Positions 54,055 through 62,297 of a stretch of 64,000 nt of DNA are shown one piece after another. The position numbers and the translations under genes are program-made. Origin of the DNA: Methanofollis aquaemaris (GTDB taxonomy: Archaea; Halobacteriota; Methanomicrobia; Methanomicrobiales; Methanofollaceae). The notes below the pieces were generated by a model. The model saw only the letters and a list, made by a program, of their open reading frames with translations. It did no database searches and was not told the origin of the DNA. Where the stretch lies: the NCBI RefSeq assembly GCF_017357525.1, contig NZ_CP036172.1, forward strand, positions 2,682,417 to 2,746,416, in the 5' to 3' direction. How positions within the stretch are numbered: position 1 is the stretch's first letter; every line of letters begins with the position of its first letter.

Positions 54055-55242
54055 ATGATCATTTCCTACAAGTATCGAGCATATCCAGATGCACCCGTGG
54101 AAACACGATTGCACGAGACCCTTGATACCTGTAGGTGGCTCTACAACAAACTCCTTGAAGAATGCAACACGGCACGGGAGAACGGGCTCTCTCCAACGAT
54201 GCGGGGAATGCAGGCACGGATTGTCACGCTGAAAGATGAGAATCCGTTCCTGAAGATCGTGTACTCCAAAGTGCTTCAGATGGTCAACTATACCCTCTGG
54301 AGCAACATCGCTGCACTCTCGCAGACAAAGAAGAGAGGACGAAAGATCGGCAAACTCCGGTTCAAGGGCGCATTTAGGTATCGGACGCTCAACTACAACC
54401 AGTCCGGGTTCAAGATCGACCGTGAACACAGTATGATCGCGTTCTCGAAGATCGGGACAATTCCGTTCACGATGCATCGACCTTACATTGGGAAGGTGAA
54501 AGGCGTTCTGATCACTCGTTCCGGTGATAGATGGTACGTGATTGTTCAGGCAGAGCAGGAGGCTTCCGCGTCAAAGCGGGAAGGACGATCTGTCGGGATC
54601 GATGTCGGTCTGAGCTCGTTTGCAGTCGATAGCGAGGGAGCGGTGATCGAGAATCCCCGATTCTATGAGCATTCGCTTGACCGGATCAGAAAGTTACAGC
54701 AGAGCATTGCCCGGAAAAAACGGTTTTCGCAGAACTGGAAGAAGGCAAAGAAGAGACTGGAGAAAACCTATGATCATATCACCAACCAGAAGAAAGATTT
54801 CCTGCACAAACTCTCTAGGCAGTACGTTGACACCTATGCAACAATCTGTGTCGAAGACCTGAATATCAAAGGTCTGAAGGAGAAAAGCAACTCTAAAGGA
54901 TTGCACAGGAGCATCCATGATGCTTCATGGGGACGATTCTATTTTTATCTTGCGTACAAGGCTGAAAGTGCTGGTACGAATCTCATCAAAGTCGATCCCA
55001 GGAATACATCACAGATGTGCTCAAACTGTGGAAGTATCGTGAAAAAGAATCTCTCTGAGAGAGTCCACGAATGCCCGTATTGTGGGTTTGTTGCCGATAG
55101 AGATTACAATGCTGCGGAGAATATTCACCGCGTGGGGATGGAACAGCCCTTTGAGCCTGTGGAGACGATACCTCTCCATCACATCTCTGTGATGCAAGTA
55201 CTGTCCATGAAGCAGGAAGCCACGCCCTTCAGGGCGGGGTAG
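54055..55242 (+). CDS. tnpB: TnpB RNA-guided nuclease (IS605 OrfB)
   Basis: The 395-residue protein has an N-terminal wedge region (YRAYPDAPVETRLHETLDTC). The RuvC-like nuclease has all three acidic residues: GIDVGLSSFAVDS, CVEDLNIKGL and DRDYNAAENI, with a zinc finger (CSNCGS, CPYCGF) between the last two. The stop lies inside the right-end hairpin. TnpB cleaves DNA guided by an RNA made from the right end and promotes retention of the element. The frame is intact and full length, so it should be functional. Confidence 0.94.
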   Translation: MIISYKYRAYPDAPVETRLHETLDTCRWLYNKLLEECNTARENGLSPTMRGMQARIVTLKDENPFLKIVYSKVLQMVNYTLWSNIAALSQTKKRGRKIGKLRFKGAFRYRTLNYNQSGFKIDREHSMIAFSKIGTIPFTMHRPYIGKVKGVLITRSGDRWYVIVQAEQEASASKREGRSVGIDVGLSSFAVDSEGAVIENPRFYEHSLDRIRKLQQSIARKKRFSQNWKKAKKRLEKTYDHITNQKKDFLHKLSRQYVDTYATICVEDLNIKGLKEKSNSKGLHRSIHDASWGRFYFYLAYKAESAGTNLIKVDPRNTSQMCSNCGSIVKKNLSERVHECPYCGFVADRDYNAAENIHRVGMEQPFEPVETIPLHHISVMQVLSMKQEATPFRAG

Positions 55243-55250
55243 TTCACTCC
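55090..55250 (+). ncRNA. Predicted TnpB guide RNA (omega/re-RNA) scaffold
   Basis: By analogy to studied TnpB systems, the RNA is read through the 3' end of tnpB and the right end. Two stems can be seen: CATCACA-TCTC-TGTGATG (55177-55194) and CGCCCT-TC-AGGGCG (55223-55236). The guide would be the flanking genomic bases beginning near 55248. The 5' limit is a guess. Confidence 0.45.
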
Positions 55251-55425
55251 TCTGGAGGTTACAGGCGCCCTCGACGGGAGGGCGGCGTCTCTCATCCGGG
55301 AACCGGCAAAAATCAGGATCAGGGGGGAACCAGGTCCGCCTCCCCCCTGTGTTCACGGCCGATCCCATCTATGGACGGCCTGGCCATTCACGTGTACGTA
55401 TCCCGGGGTGCTGTTCTGCACCCCT

Positions 55426-58400
55426 TCAGATCGTCTCTTCCGGTGTCACTTCTTCTTCTGGCGTCATCTCCTCCTCCGGCGTGACCTCTTCTTCCGGCGT
55501 CACTTCCTCTTCAGGCGTCATCTCCTCTCCCGGCGTGACGGTGATGTAACTGGCCTTCGTTTCTGTCTCAGTCCCTACTCCGTCGGAGACGGTCAATGAG
55601 ACATCATAGGTGTTTGCGGTCGTGTAAGTGTGGGTAGGGGCCGGTTCGGCCGAGGTGTTCCCGTCACCGAAGTCCCACAGCCAGGATGTTACCGCACCGA
55701 CCGAGAGATCGGTGAAGGTCACGCTCAACGGTGCGGGGCCAGAGGTCGGTGTGGCGCTGAAGTCGGCGGAGAGCGGGACCGCCGGTGCCGTGACATCGAT
55801 GTAGGCGGGCCGTTCGAGCGAGTCCTCGGTCGTCCCGTCCGAGACCGTGAGGTTCACGGTGTAGAGTCCGGGTGCCGCATAGACATTGGTCGGGTTCTGT
55901 TCGGTCGAGGTGTTCCCGTCACCGAAGTCCCACAACCAGGATGTCACCGCACCGACCGAGAGATCGGTGAAGGCCACACTCAACGGTGCGGGGCCAGAGG
56001 TCGGCACGCCGCTGAAGTCGGCGGAGAGCACTGTCGGTGCTGCGGTGACATTGATGTAGTCTTGCCGTTCGAGCGAGTCCCCGGTCGTCCCGTCCGAGAC
56101 CGTGAGGTTCACGGTGTAGAGTCCGGGTGCCGCATAGACATTGGTCGGGTTCTGTTCGGTCGAGGTGTTCCCGTCGCCGAAGTCCCACAGCCATGACGTC
56201 GGCGCGCCCTCCGAGAGATCGGTGAAGGCCACGCTCAACGGTGCGGTGCCGTTCTGTGGGTTTGCCGTGAAGTTGGCGGAAAGCGCCGACGTGGCGTTGG
56301 TGACATTGATGTAATCCACCTTTGTCTCGGTGTCGGTCTGCGTCCCGTCAGAGATCGTGAGGTTCACGGTGTACAGTCCGGGCGCTGTATAGACATAGGT
56401 CGGGTTCTGAGCGGTCGACGTGTTCCCGTCACCAAACTCCCAGGCCCAGGACGTCGGAGTCCCGATCGAGGTGTCGGTGAAGTTCACGCTCAGCGGTGCG
56501 GTGCCGTTCCGCGGGTCGGCCGTGAAGTTTGCGTCGAAGGCCCCGGGCGTGACATTGAGATGCCCCATACCGGCGGTGAGCAGATACTCATCCAGCGCAG
56601 GGGTCAGGACCCGTGCCTCATCGATGACGAGGTCGGTCTTGCCGGCCAGGTCGCCGCGGACTGTCAGGGTGCAGAGCGTGATATTCTCTTTCCCCGGATC
56701 GGTGATCCCCTTGACCCCCGTGAGCTGGACCGAGTCGGCCGGCAGCGGCGAGACCATGGGGCCGGACTTCACCCAGGGCGGCATCTCGACGTCCACGATC
56801 TCGGCGATCGCCGGGTCGGTGAGGTCGATGTCCATGTAGTAGAAGGCGATCCCCTTCTCGGCCCGGTCCATCACGACATCATAGGTGGTGTTCTCCCCCT
56901 CAGCCACCTCTGTCTCTTTCGGGACAAAGGAGAGCCGCGCCTTGAGTTCCTCTGTAGAGACCTTGATGTATCCGACCTTCCTCTCGGTGTCGGCCGACTT
57001 GCCGTCCGAGATGGTCAACGAGACGGTGTAGACCCCTGGCTTCGTGTAGGTGTGCGTCGGGAACTGGGCAGTCGACCCTTTCCCGTCGCCGAAGTCCCAG
57101 GCCCAGGATGTCGGCGACCCGGTCGAGAGGTCGGTGAACCCCACGTCCAGCGGTGCGACACCGCTCCGCGGGAAGGCCTTGAAGTCGGCGTTCAGCACCG
57201 GCGGAGGCGCCGGTCCTGGTCCGGGCGGTTCTCTTGGACCGAGTTTGATGATGAAGGCGTCGAGCGTGCAGTTGGTGATGTCGGTGAGATCTTCACAGAT
57301 CCCGGTCTCTCCTCCGATCGCATATCCCCCGTCTGCGGTTGCGATGATGGCGTGGGGGTCGTTCTCGAACGGACCGATGGTGTAGAAGTTCCGCCATTCG
57401 ATCTCGCCGGTGTCATCGGTCGCAATGAGATAAACGGCGTTCTGCGGATTGGCCGGCGGGTCGCAGTGACACGCGAGGATAAATCCGCCTTCAGGTCTCT
57501 CGACAAGGTCTTCAGCCCAGAAGGTCTGCGAACAGGCGGTATAGGCCCTGGACCACTCGGCCTGCCCCTCGGCGTCGGTCTTGATCATGGCGGCGGTCGC
57601 GGTCTCAGGGTTCTCGAAGACGGTTCTGCCCGCGATGGCGTATCCGCCGTCGGCGGTCGCGACCACCTTCACCGACCTGAAGTCGCCCTCGGCACCCTGC
57701 GAAGTCCAGTTCAGATCCTTCGCCGCGTAATACCGCTCCCAGAGCAGCGTGCCGGTGGCGTTGGTCTTCCTGAGGAAGGCGTCCACCGTCCCGTTGGTCA
57801 GGTCGACCGACGTCCCGGCGAAGACATAATCCCCCTCATCGGTCTGCAGGACCGAGTGGCCGGCATCGTCGATATCCCTCATGTATCCGTTCGCCCACTC
57901 TACGTCGCCGGTCTCGTTGGTCCTGACCAGATACGCGGCGTTCGGTGCGGCAGGCGGGTTGTTCCGGCCGGTCAGGATAAAGCCCCCGTCATCGCAGACT
58001 GCGAGATCCTGTACCGCCTCCCAGGTGGTGCTCACGTTCCCGGTCGGCCCGGTCCAGAGCACGGTGCCGTTCTCGTCGGTCCTGACCATCATCGCTCCGT
58101 CGGTCGATGCATTCTCCAGGTCGATGAGCCCGTAGCCCCCCAGGATATAGCCCCCATCGAGGGTCTCCTTCACCGCGTTCGCCGTATCGTATGAGGCGTA
58201 GTCGTAGGTCTTGTTCCAGAGCAGCGTGCCGTTCTCGTCGGTCTTCACCAGCAGCATGTCGCTGGTCGAACCGTTCTGCACCTTCCCGGCAAGGATGAAA
58301 TCACTCTCGTTGGTCTCCTGGAGCGCATAGCCGTAATCGTTGTAGCCCGAGTCGTAGGTCATCTGCCAGCGCTCTTCCGGGATCTCAACGCCTGCTGCAA

Positions 58401-58503
58401 TGCCGGTCAGAGCGAGCAGGGCGGCGACCGTGATCAGGATGGCTGTCGCTATCCTGTACCTTCCCGGCCGGTGCCTTCCGGCCGCGGATAATCTTCTCAT
58501 CAT
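55426..58503 (-). CDS. Large secreted surface protein with beta-propeller-like repeats and five PKD domains
   Basis: The 1025-residue protein has a signal peptide (ATAILITVAALLALTGIAAG). Residues about 45-420 form repeats with DGGYILGG/DGGFILTG cores, a propeller-like fold. Then come one PKD domain, a cohesin-like domain (about 520-650, start LSFVPKETEVAEGENTTY), and four more PKD domains (each with SWLWDFGDGNTS). The C-terminus is an acidic EEVTPE hexad repeat. It lacks the C-terminal helix expected of anchored surface proteins, so it may be released or bind via the acidic tail. It probably functions in the envelope or adhesion. Confidence 0.88.
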   Translation of the reverse strand: MMRRLSAAGRHRPGRYRIATAILITVAALLALTGIAAGVEIPEERWQMTYDSGYNDYGYALQETNESDFILAGKVQNGSTSDMLLVKTDENGTLLWNKTYDYASYDTANAVKETLDGGYILGGYGLIDLENASTDGAMMVRTDENGTVLWTGPTGNVSTTWEAVQDLAVCDDGGFILTGRNNPPAAPNAAYLVRTNETGDVEWANGYMRDIDDAGHSVLQTDEGDYVFAGTSVDLTNGTVDAFLRKTNATGTLLWERYYAAKDLNWTSQGAEGDFRSVKVVATADGGYAIAGRTVFENPETATAAMIKTDAEGQAEWSRAYTACSQTFWAEDLVERPEGGFILACHCDPPANPQNAVYLIATDDTGEIEWRNFYTIGPFENDPHAIIATADGGYAIGGETGICEDLTDITNCTLDAFIIKLGPREPPGPGPAPPPVLNADFKAFPRSGVAPLDVGFTDLSTGSPTSWAWDFGDGKGSTAQFPTHTYTKPGVYTVSLTISDGKSADTERKVGYIKVSTEELKARLSFVPKETEVAEGENTTYDVVMDRAEKGIAFYYMDIDLTDPAIAEIVDVEMPPWVKSGPMVSPLPADSVQLTGVKGITDPGKENITLCTLTVRGDLAGKTDLVIDEARVLTPALDEYLLTAGMGHLNVTPGAFDANFTADPRNGTAPLSVNFTDTSIGTPTSWAWEFGDGNTSTAQNPTYVYTAPGLYTVNLTISDGTQTDTETKVDYINVTNATSALSANFTANPQNGTAPLSVAFTDLSEGAPTSWLWDFGDGNTSTEQNPTNVYAAPGLYTVNLTVSDGTTGDSLERQDYINVTAAPTVLSADFSGVPTSGPAPLSVAFTDLSVGAVTSWLWDFGDGNTSTEQNPTNVYAAPGLYTVNLTVSDGTTEDSLERPAYIDVTAPAVPLSADFSATPTSGPAPLSVTFTDLSVGAVTSWLWDFGDGNTSAEPAPTHTYTTANTYDVSLTVSDGVGTETETKASYITVTPGEEMTPEEEVTPEEEVTPEEEMTPEEEVTPEETI
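55438..55540 (-). repeat. 18 bp tandem repeat coding for the acidic tail
   Basis: Six to seven near copies of an 18 bp unit (like TCTTCTTCCGGCGTCACC) encode EEVTPE/EEMTPE at the C-terminus of the surface protein. Such repeats change number easily. Confidence 0.75.
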
Positions 58504-58562
58504 TCCCCCCTCCTGGTGTGCCGGGTGGATGGGGCCGGGAGGGGATAAAGGTAACTGGCCTC

Positions 58563-59777
58563 TTACCCGGTCTGCTCCCGTCCGGTCAGGATGATGAAGA
58601 GGTCCAGACTCTCGCGGCCGGTCTCCGGGTCGATGGTCAGGGTCTCCCCGGTGACGGCATATCCTCCCTCCCGGGTTGTGATGATGCTGTGGGGATCGTT
58701 CTCAGAGGGGTTGAGGAAACCGGGCGTGGCGTCGACCTCCCATTGGGAGGTTCCGTTCTCGTCGGTCCTGATCAGGACGACCGAGTTGGTTGGGTTGGCG
58801 AGGGGGTCGAGGTAACAGGCAAGGATGAACCCGCTGTCGGCGGTCCGGGACAGCGACTCGGTCCAGAAGTCTCCGTCTCTCTGATAGGTCCAGTTCCTCT
58901 CCAGAGTTCCGTTCTCGTCGGTCAGGAGAAGCATTGCGGCGGAGACCGGCCTCTCCGGGAAGGTCACCCCGCCCGCGACGGCATAACCCCCGCCGTCCCT
59001 GAGGGCGAGGTCGGGTGCGGTCATGAGGGCTTTAATGTCGCTGAAGACCGGCCACACTTCCTGAGCAGGGAAGGTCCGGGTCCAGGTGAGGTTCCCGTCA
59101 GGCCCGGTCGCCAGCACGAAGACCTCCTCTGAAGCGGACGAGAGCCCGGCGATCGCATACCCTTCGTCTCCTTCTATGGCCAGGGCGGTGGCCCTGCTCT
59201 CGTTGAGGTCTTCATAGGTCTGCACCCATTCGACGTGGCCGCTCTCGTTCGTCCTGATCAGGGCGGCCGTCTCCTCCCCGTCGGGTGCGAGGGCCGAACC
59301 TGCGAGCATATATCCACCGTCCTCTGTCACGAGGAGGTCGCGGGCAGGGCCGTATTCTGCGACATCGATCCCTTCAGGTCCGGTCCAGAGGACTTCACCC
59401 TCCGGGTCGGTCCCGACCAGCGCCATGCGGCCGTCCTGCTCGCCGGCCAGCACGTACCCGCCGTCTGAGGTCTGCCTGACGGCATGGGCGGCGTCATTGC
59501 CGGAAAGCGTATAATATCTGCTCCAGAGGACGCTGCCGTTGGCATCGGCCCGCAGGAGAAGCATCCTGTCGGACGATTCGTTTCTTGCCGTCCCGGCGAC
59601 GGCATATCCCCCTTCTTCGACCTCGATGATGTCGGCGCCCGACTCGTCGGACCTGTCGTCAAAGGCCGTCCACTGTAGGGGGCCAGGGGCCTGCGCCGCC
59701 ACGGTCCCGACGCCCCAGACGGCGGCGAGGCAGACGAACAGCGCGATCGCACGCCATAGTCGACATTCTCCTGTCAT
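58563..59777 (-). CDS. Secreted protein with DGGY-type propeller repeats
   Basis: The 404-residue product has a signal peptide (RAIALFVCLAAVWGVGTVAA) followed by about eight blocks with an EGGYAVAG/DGGYVLAG/DGGYMLAGS core, the same fold as the N-terminal part of its neighbour at 55426. No PKD domain and no anchor is present; it ends TGREQTG. ATG 59777 follows GGAGGGAGAGATC; ATG 59798 is in frame upstream. It lies 59 bases from the next gene on the same strand, so the two are probably one operon. Function unknown; likely extracellular. Confidence 0.8.
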   Translation of the reverse strand: MTGECRLWRAIALFVCLAAVWGVGTVAAQAPGPLQWTAFDDRSDESGADIIEVEEGGYAVAGTARNESSDRMLLLRADANGSVLWSRYYTLSGNDAAHAVRQTSDGGYVLAGEQDGRMALVGTDPEGEVLWTGPEGIDVAEYGPARDLLVTEDGGYMLAGSALAPDGEETAALIRTNESGHVEWVQTYEDLNESRATALAIEGDEGYAIAGLSSASEEVFVLATGPDGNLTWTRTFPAQEVWPVFSDIKALMTAPDLALRDGGGYAVAGGVTFPERPVSAAMLLLTDENGTLERNWTYQRDGDFWTESLSRTADSGFILACYLDPLANPTNSVVLIRTDENGTSQWEVDATPGFLNPSENDPHSIITTREGGYAVTGETLTIDPETGRESLDLFIILTGREQTG

Positions 59778-59984
59778 CTCTGATCTCTCCCTCCTCATTG
59801 CGGCGGGAGAGGACTGACTTCGGCAATAAAGGTTGTCCTGATCTCCGTGGTTATCCCTTTCGATCACATCACGGGAGAAGAACAAAATGAACCGAGAACG
59901 AAACCGAATGAAAATTTATCCATGAAAATCTCCCAGAAGTATCCCGGGCTTGAACAATCAACCCGGACTGAGACCTTCTCACCG

Positions 59985-60234
59985 CCATCTCTCCGCCTTC
60001 CCGGCCCTATCTTACCAGAGGCCGATCTGAACCTGCCATCTCGCACCGGGGGAGAGCCCCCGGACCCCCCACGGCGAGGATAGCCGAGGGGCGGCGATTG
60101 AGTGGTGCCTTCCCCGCCGCCCTGACATGAGGAAAGGGATCACGGATCCTTCTACACTCCGAAGCGCTGCTCAGAACAATGTTCATGCGGCATGCCTGAG
60201 GCGTGCTTTCGACTCATGCCTGATTCAACAAAGC
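59985..60234 (+). repeat. Dispersed repeat: core plus forward end
   Basis: TCGCACCGGGGGAGAGCCCC, then GGACCCCCCACGGCGAGGAT, CTCCGAAGCGCTGCTCAGAA and an almost consensus end at 60170-60234 (GCATGCCTGAGGCGTGCTTT, CGACTCATGCCTGATTCAAC). It stops two bases from the A-run terminator (60236-60243) of the leftward gene. It fills the 59886-60250 gap. Confidence 0.7.
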
Positions 60235-60250
60235 CAAAAAAAAGATTGAT

Positions 60251-62290
60251 TCAGCGCCTCATGGTGACGATGTATCCGCCTATGATAACCCCTGCGACGA
60301 CAATGACCAGGATGGCCCATGTCATCGGGATGCCTCCGGTCTCTGTCGAGGGGGTGGGTGCTGTGGTGGAGGCGGCGGTGGTCGCGGTCGAGTCGGTCGA
60401 AGTGGTTGATCCGGTGGGGGGGATCGTCGTGGTCGAGGTGGTCGGTGTCGCCGGGGTGTCGCCGGCGTTGCTCTGAGACGAGTGCGAGTGTGAGGATGAT
60501 GACGAGTGCGAGGAGGACGGAGGCGAGGTGGGTTTTGTGGTGGTGGCGGGCTTTGTTGCGGCGAGGGCGAACGCGGAGAAACCTTCCGGTGAGTAGGCCT
60601 CGAAGACCATCATGCCGTCGTCGTCGAGGCCGAGATAGGTGGTCTCAAGCACGCTGGTGACACCGTCGTCGCCCTGCCGGAAGATCTTGATCGCATCGGT
60701 ACCGCCGTTCGCCTCGACCCATGCGGGGGAGACGGTCATGCGGATATAGGCGTCGGTGATGGTGTCGTTTTCACCCAGGTTGGTCTTGGTGAAGTAGATC
60801 GCATAGGCCGTCGAGGTGAGGTTGAGTCCTTTGTCGGCGGCGGCGAGGGTGAATGAGGTCGATGTCCCGTTGCTCGGTCGGTCATAGATCGAGGTCGTGA
60901 TCGTGAGGTTGGGGTTGTAGGTGTTCATCGAGGCGTTGAAGGTGACCGAGACATTGCCGACGCCGTCGAGGGGTGCGGCGGCGGGTCGGTTGCTTTCGAG
61001 GAGGACACCGGTGACGTTGCCGGTCGAGACAGTGCCGTTCGTGTGGAGGCCGTCGGTCCTGATGGTGAGGTTGAGGCCGCCGGTCGAGAGGAGGATGTCG
61101 TCCCCGTTGACGGTACCGTTGCCGGCGGTTTCGTTGAAGGAGATCTGCTGTTGCCCCCCGGTGGACGTGACATTCGTGCCGTCATCGTCGAAGGTGTAGT
61201 CGGTCTCGTCTTCAGGAGGTTCGGGGGGGATGTCGCGGACGCTGATGAGGCGGGGTCTGACCTGGATGTCGGTGCCGACGGCGTTGGTTGCGGTCAGGGT
61301 GACGGTGTACCTCCCGATGGCGGTGTAGGTGTGGGCCGGGTGCTGCTCGATGGAGACATTACCGTCGCCGAAGGACCAGGTCCAGGCCGTGGCGTTGGTC
61401 GAGAGATCGGTGAACTGCACGAGGAGCGGGACCGCACCGTCGGTTGGTGCGGCGCTGAACGCGGCCGTCGGCGGGGTCTGAGGTGTTACGAGGTCGAAGT
61501 GGACGGACGCGGTCTGGTCACGGACGACCGTCACTTCCGAGGAGGCGGAGAGGTAGCCAACTTTTGTCACGGTAACGATGTGGGTGCCGACCGCGACATT
61601 TGTGAGGGTGCCGTTCGTCGCTGTGCCGGTGTCCGCGCCGTCGAGTAAGATGGCCGCACCGGGTGGAACGGAAGTCACCGCGATGTTTCCGGTCTCTCTT
61701 TCAAGGTCGAAGTGGACCGAGGCGGTCTGGTCGCGCACCACCGTCACCTGCGACGAGGCGCCGAGGTAACCGGCCTTTGTCACGGTAACGGTGTGGGTGC
61801 CGACCGGGATGTTTGCAAGAGTGTTGTTTGTCACCGTGCCGGTGGTCGAACCGTCAAGGGAGATCGCCGCGCCGGGCGGGACCGAGGTGACCGCGATGCT
61901 TCCGGTCTCGGGTGTTGTCAGGACGTGCAGGTCGAGATGGGTCACGGCCCGCGGTATGAAGGTGGCCGTCTCCTCCGCCATCACGCCGTCCACCAGGAAG
62001 GTGACGGTCTGGCCCTCCTGTCCGGCGGTGCCGCTCACGATGAGGTGTTCCCCATCGAGTGGCGTTGATCCGCCATACTTGCCTGCGACGGTCGTTTTCA
62101 GGGAACCACTCTCGGTCCCGTCGATCATGGCGACGACCATGGTTCCGGCCGGTGCCGGGGAACCGTCGATCGTCACGCTCCCTTTGAACTCATGGGGAAA
62201 AACGGGGACGCTGCCCCCTGCAGCCATCGCCCCTGCGACGAGGCCGAGGAGGAGGAGCACCGCGATGCTCTGCCAGGTCTTCATCTTCAT
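60251..62290 (-). CDS. Surface protein with two PEGA domains, a PKD domain and C-terminal anchor
   Basis: The 679-residue protein has a signal peptide (QSIAVLLLLGLVAGAMAAGG), then a beta domain to about residue 130. Two PEGA domains follow (GSIAVTSVPPGAAISLDG; GNIAVTSVPPGAAILLDG), then one PKD domain (WTWSFGDGNVS, about residues 275-355). A Asn/Thr-rich domain with many possible N-glycosylation sites comes next, and a Ser/His then Thr/Pro-rich stalk. It ends with a transmembrane helix (MTWAILVIVVAGVIIGGYIV) plus MRR. It is anchored in the cytoplasmic membrane with the bulk outside, as S-layer-associated proteins of methanogens are. Confidence 0.88.
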   Translation of the reverse strand: MKMKTWQSIAVLLLLGLVAGAMAAGGSVPVFPHEFKGSVTIDGSPAPAGTMVVAMIDGTESGSLKTTVAGKYGGSTPLDGEHLIVSGTAGQEGQTVTFLVDGVMAEETATFIPRAVTHLDLHVLTTPETGSIAVTSVPPGAAISLDGSTTGTVTNNTLANIPVGTHTVTVTKAGYLGASSQVTVVRDQTASVHFDLERETGNIAVTSVPPGAAILLDGADTGTATNGTLTNVAVGTHIVTVTKVGYLSASSEVTVVRDQTASVHFDLVTPQTPPTAAFSAAPTDGAVPLLVQFTDLSTNATAWTWSFGDGNVSIEQHPAHTYTAIGRYTVTLTATNAVGTDIQVRPRLISVRDIPPEPPEDETDYTFDDDGTNVTSTGGQQQISFNETAGNGTVNGDDILLSTGGLNLTIRTDGLHTNGTVSTGNVTGVLLESNRPAAAPLDGVGNVSVTFNASMNTYNPNLTITTSIYDRPSNGTSTSFTLAAADKGLNLTSTAYAIYFTKTNLGENDTITDAYIRMTVSPAWVEANGGTDAIKIFRQGDDGVTSVLETTYLGLDDDGMMVFEAYSPEGFSAFALAATKPATTTKPTSPPSSSHSSSSSHSHSSQSNAGDTPATPTTSTTTIPPTGSTTSTDSTATTAASTTAPTPSTETGGIPMTWAILVIVVAGVIIGGYIVTMRR

Positions 62291-62297
62291 TCCTCCT

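Larger units (their letters stand above)
53540..55250 (+). mobile_element. IS200/IS605 family insertion sequence with tnpA and tnpB
   Basis: It encodes a Y1 transposase and TnpB in tandem. The left subterminal hairpin is CCCCGG-TCTTCAGG-CCGGGG (53555-53574) and the right one CGCCCT-TC-AGGGCG (55223-55236), followed by GGGTAGTTCAC. Such elements move as single strands without target duplication, so exact ends are not defined here; they are given within about 15 bases. The element is A+T-richer than its surroundings and inserted between argG and a surface protein gene. Confidence 0.85.

Noticed and set aside
55438..55540. Short tandem repeats as a possible CRISPR array
   Set aside because: Units are 18 bp with no spacers and are in frame in the surface protein gene.
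56560..58194. Long rightward frame opposite the surface protein
   Set aside because: Shadow of the minus-strand PKD protein; the translation is Arg/Gly/Val-rich without domains.
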